DNA of 5,369 nt from DASWHX01 sp036397995. GTDB lineage: Bacteria > Bacteroidota > Bacteroidia > Cytophagales > Cyclobacteriaceae. Below are positions 1 through 5,369 of this stretch, in pieces. Below the pieces are notes generated by a model that worked only from the letters and a program-made list of their open reading frames with translations, ran no database searches and was not told the DNA's origin. The stretch spans positions 1-5,369 of the forward strand of contig DASWHX010000055.1 in the NCBI GenBank assembly GCA_036397995.1. Direction: 5' to 3'. The translations under genes and the position numbers were made by a program. The stretch's first letter is position 1. Every line of letters starts with the position of its first letter.

Positions 1-1
1 C

Positions 2-1027
2 GAATATAATGATTTCATTTCCGTAATAATTGCATGTCGAAATGAGGAAGAAAATATTACTAAAATTATAGAATCTATTAACCTGCAGGATTACCCGGTC
101 AAAAATTTTGAAGTAATAATTGTAGATGATCATTCAACCGACAAAACTCCGCTTTTAGTTGCGGAATTTCTTGACAAGACTTCCTTTAGTTTGAAATTGA
201 TTTCTTTAACCGGCACAACCGGGAAAAAATCTGCCATTTCTGAAGGCATAAACAACTCTCAAGGTGAAATTATTATCATTACTGATGCAGACTGTAAGAG
301 AAAAAATGGTTGGCTGAGATCTATGCTGAATAAACATAAATCGGGGAACAATGATTTATCATTTGGTTTGGTAAAATTTTGGGAATCGAGCAGTTTCTTT
401 TCAAAAATTGTATCGATTGAACAAACTTCGTTGGTAGGCGCAGGGGCAGCATTATGGCGACTGGGAGTTCCGGTTATGTCTAACGGAGCTAACATGATTT
501 TTAGCAAGTGTGCCTTTCAGCAGGTTGACGGTTATTCAGGAAATCTTCATATTCCTTCAGGGGATGATGAATTTCTTCTGTCAAAATTCAGAGCTCATAA
601 TTTAAAGATTGGGTTTGTTGACGATATCGATACCGTGATTGAGACTGCTGCTCCATCCGGGATTGTGGAACTATTGAATCAGCGAAAGAGATGGGCTGGT
701 AAATGGAAAGCCTCTTTAAGTCTGAGTCTTAAATTAGTGGCAATTGTAGTTTTCTTTCTGCAGATATTTTGGTTAGTCTCATTAATTGCATTTTTTGCCG
801 GAAAGGTAGAACTAGCATATTTTTTGCTTGGAATGTTGCTTAAGGCTTTTTTTGATTTTATATTCCTGAAGGATATATCGGCCAGGTTAAACAAGGAATT
901 GCATCTCCTGCCGTTTATTTTCCTGGAAGTTGTGTATCCACTTTACGTTATATTTTTTTCTTTGATTAGTAATTTTGGAGCATACAGTTGGAAAGGGCGA
1001 AAATATTCCCATTTCATCAATTCTTAA
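2..1027 (+). CDS. Membrane GT2 family glycosyltransferase, 5' end missing
   Basis: This is the C-terminal 341 codons of a family 2 glycosyltransferase that moves a sugar from a nucleotide-sugar donor to a growing glycan or lipid acceptor at the inner face of the cytoplasmic membrane. The frame is open to the left edge, so the real start is outside the window; the TTG at 191 is internal. The GT-A fold begins at once with FISVIIACRNEEEN, then VDDHSTDKT (122-148), the metal-binding DAD (284-292), a GDDE acceptor-side motif (560-571) and QRKRW (680-694), the processive-type Q-x-x-R-W signature. Three hydrophobic segments follow (about 731-800, 812-868, 905-970), and the protein ends in SWKGRKYSHFINS. 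Aligned with the complete paralogue at 2902-4014, only about 32 residues are missing, probably an N-terminal membrane helix. The gene ends with two in-frame stops, TAA TAG (1025-1030). The sugar specificity cannot be read from the sequence. Confidence 0.93.
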   Translation, partial: EYNDFISVIIACRNEEENITKIIESINLQDYPVKNFEVIIVDDHSTDKTPLLVAEFLDKTSFSLKLISLTGTTGKKSAISEGINNSQGEIIIITDADCKRKNGWLRSMLNKHKSGNNDLSFGLVKFWESSSFFSKIVSIEQTSLVGAGAALWRLGVPVMSNGANMIFSKCAFQQVDGYSGNLHIPSGDDEFLLSKFRAHNLKIGFVDDIDTVIETAAPSGIVELLNQRKRWAGKWKASLSLSLKLVAIVVFFLQIFWLVSLIAFFAGKVELAYFLLGMLLKAFFDFIFLKDISARLNKELHLLPFIFLEVVYPLYVIFFSLISNFGAYSWKGRKYSHFINS

Positions 1028-1037
1028 TAGAAACATT

Positions 1038-2264
1038 TTGGATAAGTTAACCGCCTTACAAAATAAATTCAACACAAAAGAATTAGAGTTAGGTTCTCTT
1101 CTGGAAATTACGCAGGCAATCAACAACAATCTCCCTGAAGATGCCCTTTATAAAATATTTAACTTCACCTTAAGAGCGAATTTACATATCAAGAAACTTG
1201 TTCTTTATGTTCATGGAGAGAAATGGGAAACGAAAGTTCAATTTGGAACTCAAAACAATTTCTCCGCGATAGAGCTCCCCAAACACATTCTCAAAATTCA
1301 GGAACCCCATAAATTGGATAGCGTAGATGGTTCGGAATTTAATGAATTTGATTTGATAATTCCCGTTCTTCACAAAGACAAGAAGCTCGCGTTCCTTCTT
1401 ACCCAGGGAGTTGGAGGTGAAAACGGGCAAGCGGGTCAGGCCAGCACTATCTATCTCCAGGCAATAACCAACATAATTATTGTTGCTATTGAAAATAAGC
1501 GGTTGGCAAGAAGACAACTTGAGGAAGAAGCCTTTAGAAAGGAATTGGAAATTGCAAAGGATGTACAAAAATTTCTTTTTCCTGAAAATCTACCTTATGG
1601 CGTTCGCCTGAAAATTGAAGCCAGTTATCTGCCGCATCACACTGTGGGCGGGGATTATTACGATTACATACCCATCAATCAGAACCAATTTCTTATTTGT
1701 ATTGCAGATGTGAGCGGCAAAGGAATTCCAGCGGCAATTATAATGTCTAACTTCCAGGCTTCTTTGCGGACTTTAATCAGGCAAACACCCAACCTATCTG
1801 AGATAATAGAAGCTCTGAACTTTCAGATCCTGGAACATGCCAAAGGGGAAAACTTTATCACTTTTTTTGCCGCGATATACGATCATCATTTGAAAACAAT
1901 GGTTTATGTTAACTCTGGCCACAACCATCCCATCTTGTATGACAAGGAAAATGGAATCAGACTACTGGATGAAGGTTCTACGGTTCTTGGAGTTTTTCAT
2001 CCCATTCCATTTATTAATGAAGGATTCATCACTGAATTGGAAAACTTTCTGTTATTTCTGTATACTGACGGAGTTACCGAAGTCTCCAATGAAAAAGGAG
2101 AAGAATTCGGATCAGATCGTTTAAAGGAATTTATTCTGAAAAACAAAGATGCCGACCTGAAAGAAATACATAAATTATTGATAAGTGAATTGGAAAGATA
2201 TAAAGGGAAAAACAATTATAATGATGATATTACTATCCTTTCGTGCAAAATGCAAGGTTCCTGA
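1038..2264 (+). CDS. GAF-like / PP2C SpoIIE-type Ser/Thr protein phosphatase
   Basis: This is a metal-dependent serine/threonine phosphatase of the RsbU/SpoIIE (PPM) type, likely cytosolic. Residues 15-160 form a GAF-like sensory region starting LLEITQAINNN. A charged helical linker (about 160-190, ENKRLARRQLEEEAFRKELE, then AKDVQKFLFP) leads into the catalytic domain. Expected metal ligands are present: D206 in GGDYYDY, D224 in DVSGKG, D344 in YTDGVTE and D397 in NDDITIL. The NSGHNHPIL motif of the family is also present. No membrane segment or signal peptide is seen. The frame has no ATG before the middle of the catalytic domain and opens only after a TGA at 963, so the start must be non-ATG. 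I chose TTG 1038, 10 bases after the upstream stop, giving 408 aa that begin (M)DKLTALQNKF; TTG 975 would add 21 residues and overlap the upstream gene by 53 bases. In relatives such enzymes dephosphorylate STAS anti-sigma antagonists; the target here is unknown. Confidence 0.9.
   Translation: MDKLTALQNKFNTKELELGSLLEITQAINNNLPEDALYKIFNFTLRANLHIKKLVLYVHGEKWETKVQFGTQNNFSAIELPKHILKIQEPHKLDSVDGSEFNEFDLIIPVLHKDKKLAFLLTQGVGGENGQAGQASTIYLQAITNIIIVAIENKRLARRQLEEEAFRKELEIAKDVQKFLFPENLPYGVRLKIEASYLPHHTVGGDYYDYIPINQNQFLICIADVSGKGIPAAIIMSNFQASLRTLIRQTPNLSEIIEALNFQILEHAKGENFITFFAAIYDHHLKTMVYVNSGHNHPILYDKENGIRLLDEGSTVLGVFHPIPFINEGFITELENFLLFLYTDGVTEVSNEKGEEFGSDRLKEFILKNKDADLKEIHKLLISELERYKGKNNYNDDITILSCKMQGS
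2254..2257 (+). promoter_or_regulatory. Weak Shine-Dalgarno (AAGG) for the deacetylase
   Basis: AAGG lies inside the last codons of the phosphatase gene, 9 bases before ATG 2267. It is a poor match and could be chance, but it supports ATG 2267 over the upstream in-frame GTG at 2243. None of the other starts in the window has a good Shine-Dalgarno sequence, as is common in Bacteroidota. Confidence 0.3.
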
Positions 2265-2266
2265 AT

Positions 2267-2905
2267 ATGTCAAGATTATACTGGCACAAAACGCCACCTA
2301 TTTTTTCAAAATTGTTTCCTAGTTTTTTATGGCATAAGTCAAGGGAGGAAAAGACAATATTTCTGACTTTTGACGATGGACCGATTCCCGAAGTAACTGA
2401 TTTTATCCTTTCTGAACTGGAAGAGTATGGAGCGAAAGCAACATTCTTCTGTGTAGGACATAACATTGAAAAATACCCGGACACTTTTCAAAGAACCATA
2501 CATTTCGGCCATTCAATTGGAAATCATACTCACAATCATTTGAACGCGCGAAAGGTAAGCCCTGCAGAATTTGTTGATAATATTTCACTTTGTCAGAGTG
2601 AAATAAATAAGCAAGGCTACTTCCGGATTCATAAATTATTCAGACCTCCTTATGGCATGTTGCGAAAAAGAAATACCAGCAGAATCCGGGAGAATTATCA
2701 AATAGTAATGTGGGATGTTCTTTCCGGAGATTTTGATTCCAGGCTTGGTCAGGAAAAGTGTCTGTCAAATACAATCAGAAGTACCGAAAACGGATCTATA
2801 ATTGTCTTTCATGATAATGAAAAATCAGGAAGAAAAATTAAATATGTTTTGCCGCGCTTCCTGAGCTATTTCGCAGAGCGGGAATACAAATTCAAAGCGA
2901 TATGA
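2267..2905 (+). CDS. NodB-type polysaccharide deacetylase (CE4), no export signal
   Basis: This is a carbohydrate esterase family 4 enzyme that removes acetyl groups from N-acetylated amino sugars using a divalent metal. All five motif regions are present in 212 aa: TFDDGP (34-39; D36 catalytic base, D37 metal ligand), HTHNH (87-91; H87 and H91 metal ligands), RPPYG (126-130), SGDFD (153-157) and IVFHDN (179-184; H182 catalytic). Motif 4 usually ends in Asp-Trp; here it is Asp-Phe (D155-F156). The protein is little more than the NodB domain. Its N-terminus, MSRLYWHKTPPIFSKLFPSF, is basic and mildly hydrophobic but is not a convincing signal peptide, so action in the cytosol or at the inner membrane face is likely. 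ATG 2267 is 2 bases after the phosphatase stop and is preferred over GTG 2243, which would overlap it. The stop overlaps the next start as ATGA (2902-2905), suggesting translational coupling with the glycosyltransferase. The substrate is unknown. Confidence 0.92.
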   Translation: MSRLYWHKTPPIFSKLFPSFLWHKSREEKTIFLTFDDGPIPEVTDFILSELEEYGAKATFFCVGHNIEKYPDTFQRTIHFGHSIGNHTHNHLNARKVSPAEFVDNISLCQSEINKQGYFRIHKLFRPPYGMLRKRNTSRIRENYQIVMWDVLSGDFDSRLGQEKCLSNTIRSTENGSIIVFHDNEKSGRKIKYVLPRFLSYFAEREYKFKAI

Positions 2906-4014
2906 TTTTTATTCTGGTTATTGTAAGCATTGTTATTTTATCAGAATTGATTCTTCTTGGCTCGGTTCTTTTGCTTAAAGATGAACTGTTTGCATCTGAA
3001 AAAGAGGAATTTGTGTCGGTGTTGATTTCTGCAAGGGATGAAGAGAGATTTATTGGCGGGGTTATTCAAAGTCTTCTCAATCAGGATTACAATTATGACA
3101 AATTTGAGATCCTTATTGGTGATGATAACTCCAGCGATAGCACAGCCTCAGTAGTGAAGTCGTTTGCAGACAAAAATAAGAATGTGCATTGTTTCCCGAT
3201 TAAAGCAGAAGACAAACGAACAGGGGGTAAGGCAGGAGTTTTAGATATTCTGATCGAAAAGACTCAAGGTGAGCATATCCTGATAGCGGATGCTGATATG
3301 GTTTATCCGCGGTCCTGGATTAGGGCAATGTCTGCACACCTGGCCCAAGGTCAATTGGTTAGCGCATTTACTAAAGTTGAAGGGAAGGGAATCTGGAATC
3401 AGTGGCAAAATCTTGATTGGTTGCTGAATTTATCCGGAGTTAAAATGCTCTCAAAATTTGGCTTTGACCTCACCGCGATTGGCAATAATATGGGTTTTTC
3501 AAAATCATCGTACCGGCGAATTCCAGGCTTTGGAAAAATGAAAGGATTTCTCACCGAGGATATGGATTTACTTTTGCAAATGAAATCTGTTTCTGTTCCC
3601 GCGAAATTCATTTTCTCAAAACAAACATTGGGTTCAACTCAACCGAGTGAAAATCTAACTGCTTTAATTGCCCAAAGGAAGCGGTGGATGTCGGGAGCTT
3701 TTAAAGCTCCAATTTGGTTAATTGCCGGCTGGTTCCTGAGAGTGATTTTATTTCCAACGGTCCTGGTTTTGTGTGTTTTCCATTTGGAAGCCGGCTTTCT
3801 TATTTTCTTAATTCACATGGTTCTCCAATGTGGGGTATTATTACTGCTGAAAGACAAGTTGGATATTAAGATTTCGGTTATAGCTCTTATTACGTTCGAT
3901 TTATTTTACTTGTTTCTTAACTTAGTAAGCCTGACAGGTTTTTTAGGGAGAAAGAAAATTAGCTGGAAGGGAAGATTATATTCTAAGAATGAGTTAATGC
4001 ATACAGAAGTTTGA
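2902..4014 (+). CDS. Membrane GT2 family glycosyltransferase
   Basis: This is a complete 370-aa family 2 glycosyltransferase anchored in the cytoplasmic membrane. An N-terminal helix (about residues 2-25) precedes the GT-A domain: VSVLISARDEE (38-48), GDDNSSDST (73-81), DAD (130-132, metal and nucleotide-sugar binding), TED (218-220, probable catalytic base region) and QRKRW (258-262, processive-type signature). C-terminal hydrophobic segments lie at about 270-293, 297-316 and 322-349, followed by SWKGRLYS (354-361). This layout fits enzymes such as NodC, PgaC and other poly-amino-sugar or glycolipid synthases, though the family is broad. The start ATG overlaps the deacetylase stop by 4 bases, and the TatD gene starts 1 base after this stop. 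It is a diverged paralogue of the glycosyltransferase at the left edge, sharing motif order, QRKRW and the SWKGRxYS tail. Pairing with a deacetylase suggests an N-acetylated amino-sugar product, but that is inference. Confidence 0.94.
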   Translation: MIFILVIVSIVILSELILLGSVLLLKDELFASEKEEFVSVLISARDEERFIGGVIQSLLNQDYNYDKFEILIGDDNSSDSTASVVKSFADKNKNVHCFPIKAEDKRTGGKAGVLDILIEKTQGEHILIADADMVYPRSWIRAMSAHLAQGQLVSAFTKVEGKGIWNQWQNLDWLLNLSGVKMLSKFGFDLTAIGNNMGFSKSSYRRIPGFGKMKGFLTEDMDLLLQMKSVSVPAKFIFSKQTLGSTQPSENLTALIAQRKRWMSGAFKAPIWLIAGWFLRVILFPTVLVLCVFHLEAGFLIFLIHMVLQCGVLLLLKDKLDIKISVIALITFDLFYLFLNLVSLTGFLGRKKISWKGRLYSKNELMHTEV

Positions 4015-4015
4015 A

Positions 4016-4786
4016 ATGTTCAATTTCATTGATAGTCATGCCCATATTTACCTTGAAGAATTTGATTCTGATATTGATGCCGTAATTCGAAGATCACAAG
4101 CGGTCGGTGTAAATAAGGTGTACATGCCCAACATTGATCCTGGAACGGTTGCCAGAATGAATTCTCTAGCCGCCGGCTATCCGGAATTCTGTTATCCAAT
4201 GATGGGCTTGCATCCCTGCTCAGTTGATGAAAATTTTGAAAACAACCTCACTCTTATTGAGAGCAATCTTAGAAGTAAGAAATATTTTGGCGTTGGCGAA
4301 ATCGGTACGGACTTGTATTGGGAAAAAAAATTCTGGGAACAACAAAAGATAGCTTTTCAATTTCAATTAAAGCTGGCCAAAGAAATGAAACTTCCGGCAA
4401 TTATTCACTGCAGGGAATCCCTGGAGGAAACTATTGGGATGGTGGAACAGATGAAAGATGAAAACCTAAATGGAGTTTTTCATTGCTTTACCGGTTCAAT
4501 AGAACAAGCAAACAGAATTTCTGCTTTGGGCTTTTACCTGGGCATAGGCGGTGTCATAACTTTTAAAAATGGCGGGCTGGATCGCATAATTCCAAATATT
4601 GATTTGTCTGGAATCATCCTGGAAACAGACAGCCCTTACCTGGCACCTGTTCCCTACAGGGGAAAACGCAACGAGCCATCATTTATCTCCTTGATTGCCG
4701 AAAGAATTTCTAATATTTGTGGAATTTCAATTGAAGAAGTGAGTCGTGTTACCACAAAAAATTCACAAGCCCTTTTTGGAACATGA
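4016..4786 (+). CDS. TatD family metal-dependent hydrolase (putative DNase)
   Basis: This is a TatD/YcfH-type hydrolase of the amidohydrolase superfamily, a TIM-barrel enzyme with two metal ions; characterised members are 3'-5' DNases or quality-control hydrolases in the cytosol. All expected ligands are present: DSHAH (6-10, H8 and H10), GEIGTD (94-99, E95), IHCRE (130-134, H131), HCFTG (156-160, H156) and ETDSPYLAP (203-211, D205). The PVPYRGKRNEPS segment that follows is typical of the family. At 256 aa it is of normal family length with no truncation. The ATG start lies 1 base after the upstream stop. The stop overlaps the asparaginase start (ATGA, 4783-4786). No link to the glycan genes is evident beyond a shared transcript, so this is probably a housekeeping gene. 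Whether it is closer to TatD or YcfH cannot be decided by eye, so no symbol is given. Confidence 0.95.
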   Translation: MFNFIDSHAHIYLEEFDSDIDAVIRRSQAVGVNKVYMPNIDPGTVARMNSLAAGYPEFCYPMMGLHPCSVDENFENNLTLIESNLRSKKYFGVGEIGTDLYWEKKFWEQQKIAFQFQLKLAKEMKLPAIIHCRESLEETIGMVEQMKDENLNGVFHCFTGSIEQANRISALGFYLGIGGVITFKNGGLDRIIPNIDLSGIILETDSPYLAPVPYRGKRNEPSFISLIAERISNICGISIEEVSRVTTKNSQALFGT

Positions 4787-5369
4787 AATATATCAAAACT
4801 GCTATTAATACCGCAACGCCAAAAAAGCCAACGTCTTCTCTTTTGCTGATTTACACCGGCGGGACAATGGGAATGGGGTATGATGAATCCGGAACTCTTG
4901 TCCCATTTGACTTTGATAGTATTCTAGACAAAGTTCCATCCTTGAGAACTTTTCAAATTCAGATAAATGTCATCGCATTTGATCCACCTTTAGATTCTTC
5001 AAGTATTGGACCCGATCATTGGGCATTACTTGCAACCATAATAAAAGAACACTATAGTTCACACGATGGGTTTGTGATTTTACATGGAACCGATACAATG
5101 GCGTATACGGCTTCAGCTCTAAGCTTTATGTTGGAAAATCTTAATAAACCGGTAATTTTTACAGGGGCTCAGCTTCCCATATCCGCAAGAAGATCAGATG
5201 CCAGAGAAAATTTGATTACCGCCATTGAGTTAGCTTCTGCAAAAGCGGGTCGTAATCCGCAGGTGCCCGAGGTCTGTATTTATTTCAATTACTTACTCTT
5301 TCGCGGTAACAGGGTGAAGAAAGTGGAAAGCAATCATTTTGACGCATTTCGATCAGAAAATTATCCGGC
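4783..5369 (+). CDS. ansA: Type I L-asparaginase, 3' end missing
   Basis: These are the first 195 codons of an asparaginase that hydrolyses L-asparagine to aspartate and ammonia. The two family signatures are clear: IYTGGTMGM (23-31), with nucleophile T28, and LHGTDTMAYTAS (100-111), with the T103/D104 pair. FTGAQLPIS (126-134) and FRGNRVKK (173-180) follow; K180 corresponds to the lysine of the second catalytic triad by alignment from memory with E. coli AnsA. There is no signal peptide, and the RGNR and HFDAF elements match the cytoplasmic type I enzyme rather than periplasmic type II. The N-terminus is about 14 residues longer than in E. coli, as I recall from Bacteroidota homologues. The start ATG overlaps the TatD stop by 4 bases, implying co-translation. 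The frame is open to the right edge, and full-length enzymes are about 340-350 aa, so roughly 150 residues are missing. Confidence 0.93.
   Translation, partial: MKYIKTAINTATPKKPTSSLLLIYTGGTMGMGYDESGTLVPFDFDSILDKVPSLRTFQIQINVIAFDPPLDSSSIGPDHWALLATIIKEHYSSHDGFVILHGTDTMAYTASALSFMLENLNKPVIFTGAQLPISARRSDARENLITAIELASAKAGRNPQVPEVCIYFNYLLFRGNRVKKVESNHFDAFRSENYP

Larger units (their letters stand above)
2..5369 (+). other. Probable single operon of six co-directional genes
   Basis: All six genes lie on the + strand with spacings of +10, +2, -4, +1 and -4 bases. No gap is long enough to hold a promoter plus terminator, and I see no hairpin followed by a T-run at any junction. The two ATGA overlaps (2902-2905 and 4783-4786) suggest translational coupling. 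The operon's promoter and terminator both lie outside the window. An internal promoter within a coding region cannot be excluded. Confidence 0.75.

Noticed and set aside
191..193. TTG at 191 as the start of the first glycosyltransferase.
   Set aside because: The frame is open back to base 2, and the upstream codons encode the essential first part of the GT-A fold, including VDDHSTDKT. The gene begins outside the window.
975..977. TTG at 975 as the phosphatase start.
   Set aside because: It would overlap the upstream glycosyltransferase by 53 bases, reading through its conserved SWKGRKYS tail in another frame. The added residues look like a shadow of that tail. TTG 1038 fits the spacing of the other genes better, though this is not certain.
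1906..2124. A 72-codon plus-strand open frame inside the phosphatase gene.
   Set aside because: It is out of frame within the PP2C catalytic domain, which has all its motifs in the main frame. It shows no family resemblance.
2243..2245. GTG at 2243 as the deacetylase start.
   Set aside because: It overlaps the end of the phosphatase. ATG 2267, 2 bases after the phosphatase stop with a weak AAGG upstream, is a better start.
259..3611. Several minus-strand open frames of 60-130 codons (for example 259-507, 679-894, 887-1129, 1182-1568, 1997-2215, 2233-2484, 2403-2588 and 3399-3611).
   Set aside because: Each lies antisense to a well-supported gene with recognisable motifs, and their translations show no domain or plausible start context.
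3694..3710. Inverted repeat with 8-base arms and a 1-base centre, GGAGCTTT-T-AAAGCTCC.
   Set aside because: It lies inside the second glycosyltransferase, where the codons read Gly-Ala-Phe-Lys-Ala-Pro. A 1-base loop cannot form a normal hairpin, and no T-run follows. It is most likely chance.
3788..3797. Perfect 10-base palindrome AAGCCGGCTT.
   Set aside because: It is within coding sequence and occurs once. A palindrome of this length is expected by chance in a window of this size.

Overview
The window is a compact, same-strand bacterial gene cluster with six genes, two of them cut by the window edges. Intergenic gaps are 1 to 10 bases, or the genes overlap by 4 bases, so all six are probably one transcription unit. 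The DNA is AT-rich (around 40% G+C by eye). Shine-Dalgarno sequences are weak or absent, and the TatD hydrolase and the type I asparaginase carry sequence features typical of Bacteroidota. The asparaginase has a short N-terminal extension before its TGGT motif, and the TatD has an ETDSPYLAPVPYRGKRNE ending. A Bacteroidota origin, perhaps Cytophagales-like, is the best inference but is not proven.

Layout. (1) Bases 2-1027: the 3' part of a membrane GT2 glycosyltransferase whose N-terminus lies left of the window. (2) Bases 1038-2264: a cytosolic GAF-like plus PP2C/SpoIIE-type serine/threonine phosphatase with a non-ATG start. (3) Bases 2267-2905: a NodB-type polysaccharide deacetylase with no export signal. 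(4) Bases 2902-4014: a second, complete membrane GT2 glycosyltransferase, paralogous to the first. (5) Bases 4016-4786: a TatD-family metal-dependent hydrolase. (6) Bases 4783-5369: the 5' part of a type I (cytoplasmic) L-asparaginase running off the right edge.

How the genes may work together. The two glycosyltransferases and the deacetylase form a plausible module that builds and de-N-acetylates an amino-sugar glycan or glycolipid at the inner face of the cytoplasmic membrane. The logic resembles NodC plus NodB, but the product is unknown. The phosphatase between them is a RsbU/SpoIIE-like signalling enzyme and could link the module to a partner-switching or stress signal; no anti-sigma factor, kinase or STAS protein is visible here. 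TatD and asparaginase look like housekeeping genes sharing the transcript.

There is no stretch of 300 bases without a gene. I see no RNA genes, CRISPR arrays, mobile elements, convincing promoters or terminators. The most unusual aspect is the GT2 / phosphatase / deacetylase / GT2 arrangement. I do not see evidence for a clearly new biological system.
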